Below, one piece after another: positions 1 through 5,579 of a DNA stretch of 11,682 nt. Source of the stretch: JAPUDQ01 sp049289035 (GTDB taxonomy: Bacteria > Patescibacteriota > Saccharimonadia > Saccharimonadales > Saccharimonadaceae); assembly GCA_049289035.1 (NCBI GenBank), contig JBAQIV010000056.1, positions 1-11,682 of the forward strand, given 5' to 3'. The notes beneath the pieces are model-generated. The model searched no databases. It saw only the letters and a program-made list of their open reading frames with translations, and had not been told where the DNA came from. Within the stretch, counting starts at the first letter, position 1. Each line of letters opens with the position of its first letter. Position numbers and translations under genes: made by a program.

Positions 1-753
1 ATACAAGGCTATATCTTGATCATGCGCGATATCACGAAAGACAAAAGTCTCGATGAAGAACGTGACGAATTTATATCGGTCGTCTCGCACGAGCTCCGTA
101 CGCCAGTCACAATTACCGAAGGGACGCTGAGGAATGTTCAGCTTCTGATCGAAAAAGGAGCCACACCAAACGTCGTGAGCGACGCTATTAAAACAGCGCA
201 TGAGCAAGTACTTTACTTGGCCCGCATGATTAACGATCTCAGCACGTTGTCTCGTGCCGAGCGTGGCGTGGGCGACGAGAAAGAGTCGATTGATGTGGGC
301 GAGCTTATCCAGCAGTTATTTAAAGAATATTCTCCTAAGGCGAGCGCCAAACACCTCAAACTCAACCTCGATTTGTCGCCTCAGCCTGGACAGCTTCACG
401 CCAGCCGACTCTACTTGGAAGAAGTATTACAAAACTTTTTGACAAACGCGATTAAATACACCGAGAATGGCACGATAACTCTTAGTGCCAAACGATCGAA
501 AGAGCACATACGGTTTAGCGTGCGCGACACCGGTATTGGCATAAGTAAACATGAGCAAAAGAAGATATTTGACAAGTTCTACCGCGCCGAAGACTATCGT
601 ACCAGACAAACCAATGGTACTGGGCTAGGGCTCTATATTGTACGTAAGCTAGCTCATAAGCTCGGCACCACCATAGACGTCGACAGTCGACTCAACCACG
701 GCTCGGAGTTTAGTTTTGGTATGGTAGTTGACAAGACGAGTAAGACAACGTAA
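1..753 (+). CDS. Sensor histidine kinase, C-terminal part (5' end outside window)
   Basis: The frame is open from base 1, so only the C-terminal part is visible; the first in-frame start-like codon (TTG at 16) is inside the protein. The first residues (GYILIMRDIT) look like the last strand of a PAS domain joined by a short helix to the kinase core. The H-box SHELRTP has its phospho-acceptor His at codon 88-90. The N-box (NFLTNAIKYT) is near 436-465, the G1 box DTGIGIS near 526-546, the F-box (IFDKFYR) near 565-585 and the G2 box GTGLGL at 616-633. All catalytic boxes look intact, so this is an active HisKA/HATPase_c kinase of the PhoR/VicK type. It would phosphorylate a response regulator that probably lies upstream, outside the window. 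The signal it senses cannot be judged. secE follows 65 nt after the stop. Confidence 0.93.
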   Translation: MQGYILIMRDITKDKSLDEERDEFISVVSHELRTPVTITEGTLRNVQLLIEKGATPNVVSDAIKTAHEQVLYLARMINDLSTLSRAERGVGDEKESIDVGELIQQLFKEYSPKASAKHLKLNLDLSPQPGQLHASRLYLEEVLQNFLTNAIKYTENGTITLSAKRSKEHIRFSVRDTGIGISKHEQKKIFDKFYRAEDYRTRQTNGTGLGLYIVRKLAHKLGTTIDVDSRLNHGSEFSFGMVVDKTSKTT

Positions 754-818
754 TATTGACTTGACAGGCTGCAAAAGACAGTCTTTTTTAATTGGGAAGT
801 AAAGAGAGGAATAAACGT

Positions 819-1082
819 ATGGTGGCAGCAAAGAAAAAGTCGACGGTACCGCAAGCAAAAAAGCGACTTTCGTTGCCTACGCTCCGTCGCAGCAAAAAGT
901 CAGACGAATCTGTCGGCTACTTCGCCGGTGCCTGGCGTGAGCTGAGGCAAGTTCGGTGGCCAGATCGACACGCTACCTGGGCGCTAACACTTGCTGTTAT
1001 GCTTTTCTCACTATTTTTCGCAGTTATTATCCTCGGGCTTGACTACGGCTTTAACGAATTGTTCAGAAAGGTAATTCTATAA
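819..1082 (+). CDS. secE: Preprotein translocase subunit SecE
   Basis: 87 residues, the single-TM bacterial SecE form. A Lys/Arg-rich cytoplasmic N-terminus (residues 4-27) is followed by the conserved amphipathic segment ELRQVRWPDRHATW (41-54) and one membrane helix (about 54-74). SecE clamps SecY in the protein-export channel. The ATG at 819 is preferred over an in-frame TTG at 792 because AGAGAGGA (803-810) lies 8 nt before it. Only 2 nt separate its stop from nusG, the classical secE-nusG pairing. Family assignment is firm from the WP-containing motif, the size and the neighbour. Confidence 0.93.
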   Translation: MVAAKKKSTVPQAKKRLSLPTLRRSKKSDESVGYFAGAWRELRQVRWPDRHATWALTLAVMLFSLFFAVIILGLDYGFNELFRKVIL

Positions 1083-1084
1083 TC

Positions 1085-1630
1085 ATGACCAAACATCGCT
1101 ACGACTCGACCCGTGCCTGGTACGCCGTGCACACCTACAGCGGCTACGAAGAAAAAGTGGCCGAGAGCATACAACAACGTGTCGAATCGGTCGACATGGC
1201 CGACAAGATATTTGGCGTGCTAGTACCCAAAGAAAAGCAGATTGAAATCAAAAATGGCAAACGTAAAATTGTCGAGAAGAAAATATTTCAGGGCTACGTG
1301 TTAGTCGAGATGAAAATGACCGAAGACGCTTGGTTTATTGTACGCAACACGCCAGGTGTTACTGGATTTGTCGGCAGCGGCACCGAACCAACGCCCGTTA
1401 GCGACGCTGAGATTAGCAAGATCAAAAAACGTATGGGCGTGGCTGATCCGAAGCACTTTATCAATTACGAGATTGGTGAAGTCGTAAACATCATCGACGG
1501 TCCGTTCAAGGGCTTCGACGGCGCCATTAGCGAAATCGATACCCAAAAAGGTAAAATTCGCGTTCTCGTCAGCATGTTTGGCCGCGAAACCCCCGTCGAG
1601 CTTGACGCGCTCCAGGTAAAAAAGGTATAA
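1085..1630 (+). CDS. nusG: Transcription termination/antitermination factor NusG
   Basis: 181 residues, normal length. The NGN domain occupies about residues 10-118, with the hallmark WYAVHTYSGYEEKV (12-25), FQGYVLVEM (68-76) and VRNTPGVTGFVG (86-97). The KOW domain is about 129-160 (GEVVNIIDGPFKGFDG). NusG binds the RNA polymerase clamp helices, influences pausing and links transcription to Rho or ribosomal protein S10. The family's usual FPGY is FQGY here, a mild change. Start ATG at 1085 follows secE by 2 nt, with AGAAAGG (1065-1071) upstream at a rather long spacing, so coupling to secE is likely. The 3' end carries a probable promoter for rplK. Confidence 0.97.
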   Translation: MTKHRYDSTRAWYAVHTYSGYEEKVAESIQQRVESVDMADKIFGVLVPKEKQIEIKNGKRKIVEKKIFQGYVLVEMKMTEDAWFIVRNTPGVTGFVGSGTEPTPVSDAEISKIKKRMGVADPKHFINYEIGEVVNIIDGPFKGFDGAISEIDTQKGKIRVLVSMFGRETPVELDALQVKKV

Positions 1631-1631
1631 T
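1602..1631 (+). promoter_or_regulatory. Probable sigma-70 type promoter for rplK inside the nusG tail
   Basis: TTGACG (1602-1607, five of six consensus bases) and TATAAT (1626-1631, perfect) are separated by 18 nt. The -10 box overlaps the nusG stop codon. Transcription would begin near 1638, giving rplK a leader of about 95 nt and letting it be expressed independently of secE-nusG. The -35 lies in coding sequence, so chance occurrence is possible. Confidence 0.55.
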
Positions 1632-1646
1632 ACACCACTGTTACGC

Positions 1647-1670
1647 ACATAATTTTAACTAAAGTTATGT
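1647..1670 (+). promoter_or_regulatory. Hairpin in the rplK leader
   Basis: ACATAATTTT (1647-1656) pairs with AAAGTTATGT (1661-1670) in a 10-bp stem with one G-U pair and an AACT loop. CACCA (1633-1637) can pair with TGGTG (1675-1679) to form an outer stem. It lies just after the predicted start site of the promoter in the nusG tail. It could be a leader structure or a weak AT-rich terminator after nusG (ATTTT follows). Function is not determined by sequence. Confidence 0.4.
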
Positions 1671-1673
1671 ATT

Positions 1674-1703
1674 TTGGTGAGATTTGCTTCTAAAATCTAT
1701 AAT
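1674..1703 (+). promoter_or_regulatory. Possible second rplK promoter
   Basis: A perfect TATAAT (1698-1703) lies 18 nt after TTGGTG (1674-1679, three of six consensus bases). It would start transcription near 1710, about 24 nt before rplK. The -10 falls inside the AT-rich heptamer repeat, so it may be fortuitous; the promoter at 1602-1631 has the better -35. Confidence 0.3.
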
Positions 1704-1719
1704 CCAAAATCTAAAATCT
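1692..1719 (+). repeat. Tandem heptamer repeat AAAATCT before rplK
   Basis: Four contiguous 7-bp units: AAAATCT (1692-1698), the degenerate ATAATCC (1699-1705), AAAATCT (1706-1712) and AAAATCT (1713-1719). It ends three bases before the TAAGGA ribosome-binding site of rplK. Simple heptamer tracts in intergenic sites resemble the short tandemly repeated sequences known from cyanobacteria; relation to those is only by analogy. Confidence 0.75.
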
Positions 1720-1733
1720 TCTAAGGAACTAAT

Positions 1734-2159
1734 ATGGCTAAAAAAATCATAGGTAACCTGAAATTCCGCGTCCCTGGTGGCCGCGCTACCGCGGGACCGC
1801 CAGTCGGTAGTACACTGGGTCAATGGGGCCTCAATATGATGGATTTTATCAATCCATTCAACGAAGCAACCAAAGAATTCAACGGCAAAGACGTCATCGT
1901 GCATCTGCAAGTCTTTGAAGACCGCACCTTCACCTGGAAATGTCTCGGTCAGCCAGTCGATGAACTTATCAAAGAAAAAACTGGCATCAAAGCCGGTTCT
2001 GGCAAGCCGCACAGCGACAAAGTCGGTAGCATCACGCGGAAGCAACTCGAAGAAATTGCCGAAGCCAAGATGGATCAGCTCAACGCCAACGACCTCGAGG
2101 CGGCTGTCAAAATTGTCGCCGGAAGCGCTCGTAGCATGGGTGTGACGGTCGAAAAATAA
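1734..2159 (+). CDS. rplK: 50S ribosomal protein L11
   Basis: 141 residues, the standard length. The N-terminal domain (1-72) contains the Pro-rich GPPVGSTLGQ segment (21-30), the thiostrepton/EF-G-facing helix region. The C-terminal rRNA-binding domain (73-141) has GIKAGSGKP (84-92), RKQLEEIAE (102-110) and the L11 signature IVAGSARSMGV (127-137). L11 forms the GTPase-associated centre with 23S rRNA helices 43/44 and L10. Trp31 sits where many bacteria have Gln, Arg or Ala (LGQWG). The ATG at 1734 follows AAGGA (1723-1727) with a 6-nt spacer. It has its own probable promoter and is followed by a strong terminator instead of by rplA. Confidence 0.98.
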   Translation: MAKKIIGNLKFRVPGGRATAGPPVGSTLGQWGLNMMDFINPFNEATKEFNGKDVIVHLQVFEDRTFTWKCLGQPVDELIKEKTGIKAGSGKPHSDKVGSITRKQLEEIAEAKMDQLNANDLEAAVKIVAGSARSMGVTVEK

Positions 2160-2170
2160 TTTGTCTATAC

Positions 2171-2201
2171 AAAAAACGCCTCGATTTACGGGGCGTTTTT
2201 T
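2171..2201. terminator. Bidirectional intrinsic terminator between rplK and cdsA
   Basis: AAAAAACGCC (2171-2180) pairs exactly with GGCGTTTTTT (2192-2201). The stem extends through a T-G wobble and a CG/CG pair to an ATTTA loop (2184-2188), giving 13 bp. A-tract and T-tract flank both sides, so it can terminate rplK on the plus strand and the convergent cdsA on the minus strand. It lies 11 nt after the rplK stop. Confidence 0.92.
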
Positions 2202-2226
2202 GCGTTATATTATAAATACAGGTTTA

Positions 2227-2248
2227 CCTGGGCACCGAAGTACCCAGG
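2227..2248 (-). other. Hairpin in the cdsA 3' region
   Basis: CCTGGG (2227-2232) and CCCAGG (2243-2248) form a 6-bp GC-rich stem, extended by AC/GT after one mismatch to a CGAA loop (2236-2239). It lies about 20 nt past the cdsA stop. No U-tract follows on either strand, so it is more likely a 3'-end-protecting or auxiliary structure before the bidirectional terminator. Confidence 0.35.
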
Positions 2249-2267
2249 AGACCCTTGTACGTTTTCT

Positions 2268-3032
2268 TCACACTGGCGACAGATGACGCTCCTTCAGCAG
2301 GAACGTGGTGACGAGCAGGGCAATAACCATATGCCCTGCCAGATGAGGCGCGACCACGACAGACGCACTCCAAAAGGCCGCAAGAGCCAGTGAGTCGAGC
2401 CGGTCGCATAGCCCGCCATGACCAGGTATCAAGTTGCTGAAGTCCTTGATACCGAGCAGGCGTTTGAGCTTGCTGGCAAACAGATCGCCAGCGACCGAGA
2501 TCACGGGGATGGTGATCACGAGGAAGACACCATTGCCGTAGTCCAGCCTGGCGTGAAGTAGCCATGCAGCCCACAGCACGGCGCCTGCAGCGATTGAGCC
2601 AGTCAGCCAGCCGGCGACGAAGCCAACGAATGACTTGTTGGGCGAGACGACAGGGAAGAACGTGCCTTTTGTGCCGAAACGACCTCCGAAGTACCAACCG
2701 CCAGCGTCGGTGGCTACCGAGCCCAAGACCGTCAGGCTGATCAAGGGCAACCAAGCCTCCAGCGTACGCAGATAAATACCTGCGTACATGCCAGCAACAA
2801 CATAGCCGCCAAACACCCACAGCAGCAGGTGCACGGAGAGCCCACCGCGGGAACGATTGCTGACGCGCATGAGCTCGCCCACACCCAGTGTGCCGACCAC
2901 CAACAACGTGATGGCCCAGGCCAACTGCTCCCAGATCACCAGAAGTGGAATGGCCCCGAGGCTAACACCCATCACGGCCTTAGTTTTACGCGACACAGCG
3001 ACTGTGTTCACGGTCACGGCAAATCGCCTCAT
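2268..3032 (-). CDS. cdsA: Phosphatidate cytidylyltransferase (CDP-diglyceride synthase)
   Basis: 254 residues, slightly shorter than the usual 270-285. The CTP_transf_1 signature runs from S187 to D213: SKLKRLLGIKDFSNLIPGHG, then GLCDRLDS, with K188, K190, R191, K196, D197, H205, G206, G207, D210, R211 and D213. Upstream conserved points are D109 (TDAGGW), SPNKSFVG (130-137) and GDLFAS (182-187). Hydrophobic stretches near 21-50, 67-88, 93-110, 134-159, 168-186 and 214-246 fit a multi-pass membrane enzyme. It condenses phosphatidic acid and CTP to CDP-diacylglycerol, the precursor of acidic phospholipids. Start at 3032 lacks a visible Shine-Dalgarno; a TACAAT box (3047-3042) sits 9 nt before it. 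ATG at 2972 has TAAGG upstream but would drop the basic residues before the first helix. Placement opposite to both ribosomal neighbours is unusual. The stop is TGA. Confidence 0.95.
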   Translation of the reverse strand: MRRFAVTVNTVAVSRKTKAVMGVSLGAIPLLVIWEQLAWAITLLVVGTLGVGELMRVSNRSRGGLSVHLLLWVFGGYVVAGMYAGIYLRTLEAWLPLISLTVLGSVATDAGGWYFGGRFGTKGTFFPVVSPNKSFVGFVAGWLTGSIAAGAVLWAAWLLHARLDYGNGVFLVITIPVISVAGDLFASKLKRLLGIKDFSNLIPGHGGLCDRLDSLALAAFWSASVVVAPHLAGHMVIALLVTTFLLKERHLSPV

Positions 3033-3129
3033 TTCGTTTGAATTGTAAAGGTTGTACGGGTCTAGTGCGCATGATATCAGATTTTAGTGCTACTACCAAT
3101 CATAACCAGTATGGTTTCCTATCATCAGA

Positions 3130-3138
3130 TGATATAAT
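3130..3138 (+). promoter_or_regulatory. Extended -10 promoter for rplA
   Basis: TGATATAAT (3130-3138) is a perfect extended -10 element (TGn plus TATAAT). No good -35 is seen at 15-18 nt, which is typical of extended -10 promoters. Transcription would start near 3145, giving rplA a leader of about 70 nt that contains the proposed L1 operator. It fits the need for a separate promoter now that cdsA isolates rplA from rplK. Confidence 0.65.
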
Positions 3139-3158
3139 ATGTTGAATACTTACATAAG

Positions 3159-3201
3159 TTGTGGGAGCATATCATAAAACTGATATGCGCATGTACCACG
3201 A
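3159..3201 (+). promoter_or_regulatory. Candidate ribosomal protein L1 operator in the rplA leader RNA
   Basis: A lower stem (3159-3164 with 3196-3201, core GUGG/CCAC) and an upper stem GCAUAUCA (3167-3174) with UGAUAUGC (3181-3188), capped by UAAAAC, are separated by an asymmetric internal loop: GA on the 5' side and GCAUGUA on the 3' side. L1 is known to bind such asymmetric-loop helices in the 23S stalk and in its own mRNA. From memory, the 23S stalk contains GUGGGAG on one side and UACCAC on the other, and both strings occur here (3161-3167, 3194-3199). The structure ends at the AAGGAG ribosome-binding site (3201-3206), so bound L1 could block initiation. Pairing is seen directly; the function is inferred. 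Confidence 0.6.
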
Positions 3202-3214
3202 AGGAGCACATGCT

Positions 3215-4216
3215 ATGGCTAAAAAAGCCGAGTTACTCGAACAAGCCAAGAAACTAAAACTAGATGTCACGCCGCAAAACACCATTGCCGAGATAGAAGC
3301 GGCCTTGCAAGTAGCGGAAGGTGGAAAGAATAAGGAAGAAGGAAGAGAAATTATTGCAGAGCGCAAAGCTGAGGTGGCAAAGGCTGGCAAACGAAGTGAA
3401 AAGGCCGCTCAAGAAGCCGAAGAGCTTGCCGCCAAAGAAGAGCGCAAAGCCGCGCACGACACATCAGTACAGTCTGACGACGCCGCTCATCACAAAAAGG
3501 GCGCCACGCCAAAAGTTCGCCCGCACCACGAGCGCAAAGGCAAAAAGTACCGCGAGGCGTACGCAAAGATCGACCGTAGCAAAGCATATCCCCTGGCTGA
3601 AGCTTTGGCACTGGCCGCCAGCACGAGCCCAGTAAAGTTTGATGCCAGCGTCGAAACGCACGTCGTACTGGGTGTCGACCCACGCCAGGCCGACCAAAAC
3701 ATTCGCACCACCGTGGCATTGCCACACGGCACCGGCAAAACCATTCGCGTTGCTGCCTTTGTGCCGAGTGACGAAGCCGAAGCCGCCACTAAAGCTGGCG
3801 CCGATATCGCCGGTGAAGACGCCGTGATCGCTCTGCTCGACAAAGAAAAACTCGACTTCGACGTACTGATCGCCACGCCAAGCCTTATGCCCAAACTCGG
3901 CCGCTACGCCCGCCTACTTGGGCCGCGCGGCATGATGCCCAACCCCAAAAGTGGCACCGTGAGCACCAATGTTAGCAAGGCTGTCAAAGAAGCCAAGGGC
4001 GGCAAAGTCGAGTTTCGTGTCGACAAGCAAGCTATCGTACACCTGTCGATCGGTAAAGTCAGTTTTGGCGACGCCAAACTCACCGACAATGCAAAAGCAT
4101 TTTTCGCCAGCCTCAACTCAGTCAAGCCCTCAAGTATCAAAGGTGTCTACATACAGTCTGTCCATGTCACCACCACCATGGGCCCAAGCGTCAAAGTCGA
4201 CCCAGCGACAGTGTAG
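3215..4216 (+). CDS. rplA: 50S ribosomal protein L1 with a long N-terminal extension
   Basis: 333 residues; the family is usually about 230. The L1 body is residues 106-333, beginning ERKGKKYREAYAKIDRSK and containing the signature LGRYARLLGPRGMMPNPK (228-245) and the late motif GVYIQSVHVTTTMGPSVKVD. Before it come about 105 extra residues. Residues 3-32 resemble a small helix-extended-loop-helix (SAP/HeH-like) unit (KAELLEQAKKLKLDVTP), followed by a Lys/Glu/Ala-rich, probably helical linker (37-80) and a His/Lys-rich segment (91-110). L1 forms the mobile stalk that guides deacylated tRNA out of the E site and represses its own synthesis. The ATG at 3215 follows AAGGAG (3201-3206) with an 8-nt spacer; further in-frame upstream codons fall in the leader structure and are rejected. 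Confidence 0.96.
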   Translation: MAKKAELLEQAKKLKLDVTPQNTIAEIEAALQVAEGGKNKEEGREIIAERKAEVAKAGKRSEKAAQEAEELAAKEERKAAHDTSVQSDDAAHHKKGATPKVRPHHERKGKKYREAYAKIDRSKAYPLAEALALAASTSPVKFDASVETHVVLGVDPRQADQNIRTTVALPHGTGKTIRVAAFVPSDEAEAATKAGADIAGEDAVIALLDKEKLDFDVLIATPSLMPKLGRYARLLGPRGMMPNPKSGTVSTNVSKAVKEAKGGKVEFRVDKQAIVHLSIGKVSFGDAKLTDNAKAFFASLNSVKPSSIKGVYIQSVHVTTTMGPSVKVDPATV

Positions 4217-4218
4217 TC

Positions 4219-4235
4219 GTGGCGATTTACGCCGC
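4219..4235 (+). terminator. Weak hairpin after rplA
   Basis: GTGGCG (4219-4224) pairs with CGCCGC (4230-4235), including one G-T wobble, around an ATTTA loop. It begins two bases after the rplA stop. Only TTAGGATTAT follows, with no real U-tract, so termination would be weak and read-through into the next genes is likely. The loop and closing pairs (CGATTTACG) are the same as in the strong terminator after rplK. Confidence 0.4.
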
Positions 4236-4248
4236 TTAGGATTATACT
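4220..4248 (+). promoter_or_regulatory. Possible promoter for the small ORF and glycosyltransferase
   Basis: TATACT (4243-4248, five of six) has TGGCGA (4220-4225, three of six) at 17 nt spacing. It would start transcription near 4255, about 19 nt before the small ORF. The -35 overlaps the post-rplA hairpin and is poor, so the call is tentative. Confidence 0.3.
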
Positions 4249-4273
4249 AACGACAGACATTAAGGAGGTAGTC

Positions 4274-4405
4274 ATGTCAGATGAACTAGCAAACCAGAAC
4301 CCACCGCTCGACACGCCACCGGCCGATGCCGACGGGTATTACGGCGACGAAGGCGGCGATAACGAAGTCGATGTCAGTTTCCTCGATGACACCGCCGAAG
4401 AGTAG
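4274..4405 (+). CDS. Small acidic protein of 43 residues, unknown function
   Basis: ATG at 4274 follows AAGGAGGT (4262-4269), a near-perfect anti-SD complement, 4 nt upstream: the strongest ribosome-binding site in the window. The frame gives MSDELANQNPPLDTPPADAD, then GYYGDEGGDNEVDVSF and LDDTAEE, ending at TAG. It is very acidic with no Lys or Arg, Pro-rich in the middle, and has no Cys, signal peptide or membrane helix, so it is probably disordered and cytoplasmic. I recognise no family. It overlaps the likely start of the glycosyltransferase in another frame. It may be a real small protein, or a translated leader that delivers ribosomes to the downstream gene. The ribosome-binding site is seen; both roles are inference. 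Confidence 0.7.
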   Translation: MSDELANQNPPLDTPPADADGYYGDEGGDNEVDVSFLDDTAEE

Positions 4406-5579
4406 TCAGCGTGGGCGGCCGTTGAAAATTGGGGTCGTCGTGCCCCATATTTTCATGCACTGCGATATATTGCCACGAGTTATCTTTTCACCTGGGCGCC
4501 TGGCGATCGACCTAGTGAATGGTCTGCACGATTGTGGCCACGACGTAACACTTTTCTCACCCGGGCCAGTCGATGTACGCTGCCACACTATCACAGCCGA
4601 CCTATCGCTCTTTCAGGCCGAACTCGACCGTCGCGGCGACAGTTACGTTGACTTGCTGCGCAAACACCCCATGACATTTGTCACACTTGCCCGACAGGTC
4701 CAGGCCGAGCTGATCTCTGACGCCTATCAGCGCGCCAACACAGGTGAGTTTGACATCGTACATATGTATACCAACGAAGAGGAAATTGGCTATGCATTCG
4801 CGCGTTTGTGCCGCGTGCCCGTCGTCTTTACGCACCATGACCCATTCAATTTTTTGGTGCGTTACAAGTCAATCATGCCTCGCTATCGACATCTCAACTG
4901 GATAAGCATCAGCCACGCCCAACGCCTCACCATGCCGTCAGACACCCACTGGGTCGGCAACGTCTACCATGGGCTAAATGAGCCGAAGCTCACCCCTGTA
5001 AAAAAACCATCCCGGGAGTATGCGGCCTACTTAGGCCGCATCATTCAACCCAAAGGCGTGCACCTGGCGATCGCCGCCGTCAGAAAATATAACGAAACGG
5101 CGACCACGCCGCTAACACTCAAAATTGCTGGCAAACACTACGCCGAGTCAGGCAAAGATAATTATTGGAAGACTATGATCGAGCCCGAGCTTGACGATAC
5201 AATTCAATATGTCGGCTTTATCGATACGCCCGGGAGGAAACGCGACTTTCTGGGCAATGCCCGCGCACTCCTGGTGCCGTCGCTTTTCGACGAACCATTT
5301 GGCATGGTCACACTCGAAGCCTTCGCCTGCGGTACGCCCGTCATCGCCCTCGACTCCGGCGCATTGCCAGAAGTCATCGACGACGGCGTGACGGGGTATG
5401 TCGTACATAAAGGTGATGCTCCATACGATGAGATGATGATCGTAAACCAGCTTGCAGGCAAATTATCACAAGTTGATCACATCAAACGACAAAGTTGCCT
5501 TGCCGCCTATCGACAACAATTTACATCTCGCCATATGGTACAAAATTACATTGATATATACAGAAGCGTGATTTTTTAA
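4386..5579 (+). CDS. GT4-family glycosyltransferase (GT-B fold)
   Basis: 397 residues from ATG 4386. The N-terminal Rossmann half opens with KIGVVVPHIFMHCD and FSPGRLAIDLVNGL, the acceptor-side glycine-rich region. The C-terminal half has YLGRIIQPKGVHLA (215-228), IAGKHY, and the donor-binding E-x7-E element EPFGMVTLE (303-311) followed by AFACGTPVIALDSGALPEVI. These are retaining GT4 features, using an NDP-sugar to build glycolipid or surface glycan. No signal peptide or TM helix, so cytoplasmic or membrane-peripheral. The start is uncertain: ATG 4371, ATG 4386 and TTG 4422 all lack a Shine-Dalgarno. ATG 4386 overlaps the 43-residue ORF by 20 nt, which suggests translational coupling. The stop overlaps that of the convergent HD gene by 4 nt. 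The sugar and acceptor are unknown. Confidence 0.9.
   Translation: MTPPKSSQRGRPLKIGVVVPHIFMHCDILPRVIFSPGRLAIDLVNGLHDCGHDVTLFSPGPVDVRCHTITADLSLFQAELDRRGDSYVDLLRKHPMTFVTLARQVQAELISDAYQRANTGEFDIVHMYTNEEEIGYAFARLCRVPVVFTHHDPFNFLVRYKSIMPRYRHLNWISISHAQRLTMPSDTHWVGNVYHGLNEPKLTPVKKPSREYAAYLGRIIQPKGVHLAIAAVRKYNETATTPLTLKIAGKHYAESGKDNYWKTMIEPELDDTIQYVGFIDTPGRKRDFLGNARALLVPSLFDEPFGMVTLEAFACGTPVIALDSGALPEVIDDGVTGYVVHKGDAPYDEMMIVNQLAGKLSQVDHIKRQSCLAAYRQQFTSRHMVQNYIDIYRSVIF

Noticed and set aside
756..792. TTGACT/TTGACA and a T-run before secE as promoter, or AAAAGA-CAG-TCTTTT as terminator of the kinase gene
   Set aside because: No acceptable -10 at 16-18 nt from either -35, and the stem has a single G-C pair with a 3-nt loop. 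Too weak to annotate.
2224..2820. Long minus-strand open frame overlapping cdsA
   Set aside because: Arg/Cys/Trp-rich composition typical of a shadow frame; the overlapping frame carries the full CdsA signature.
3161..3214. Upstream in-frame starts extending rplA into its leader
   Set aside because: They have no ribosome-binding site and lie inside the stem structure; ATG 3215 has AAGGAG at 8 nt.
3351..3727. Several open frames opposite or within rplA
   Set aside because: Shadows of a GC-rich coding region without start signals or recognisable composition.
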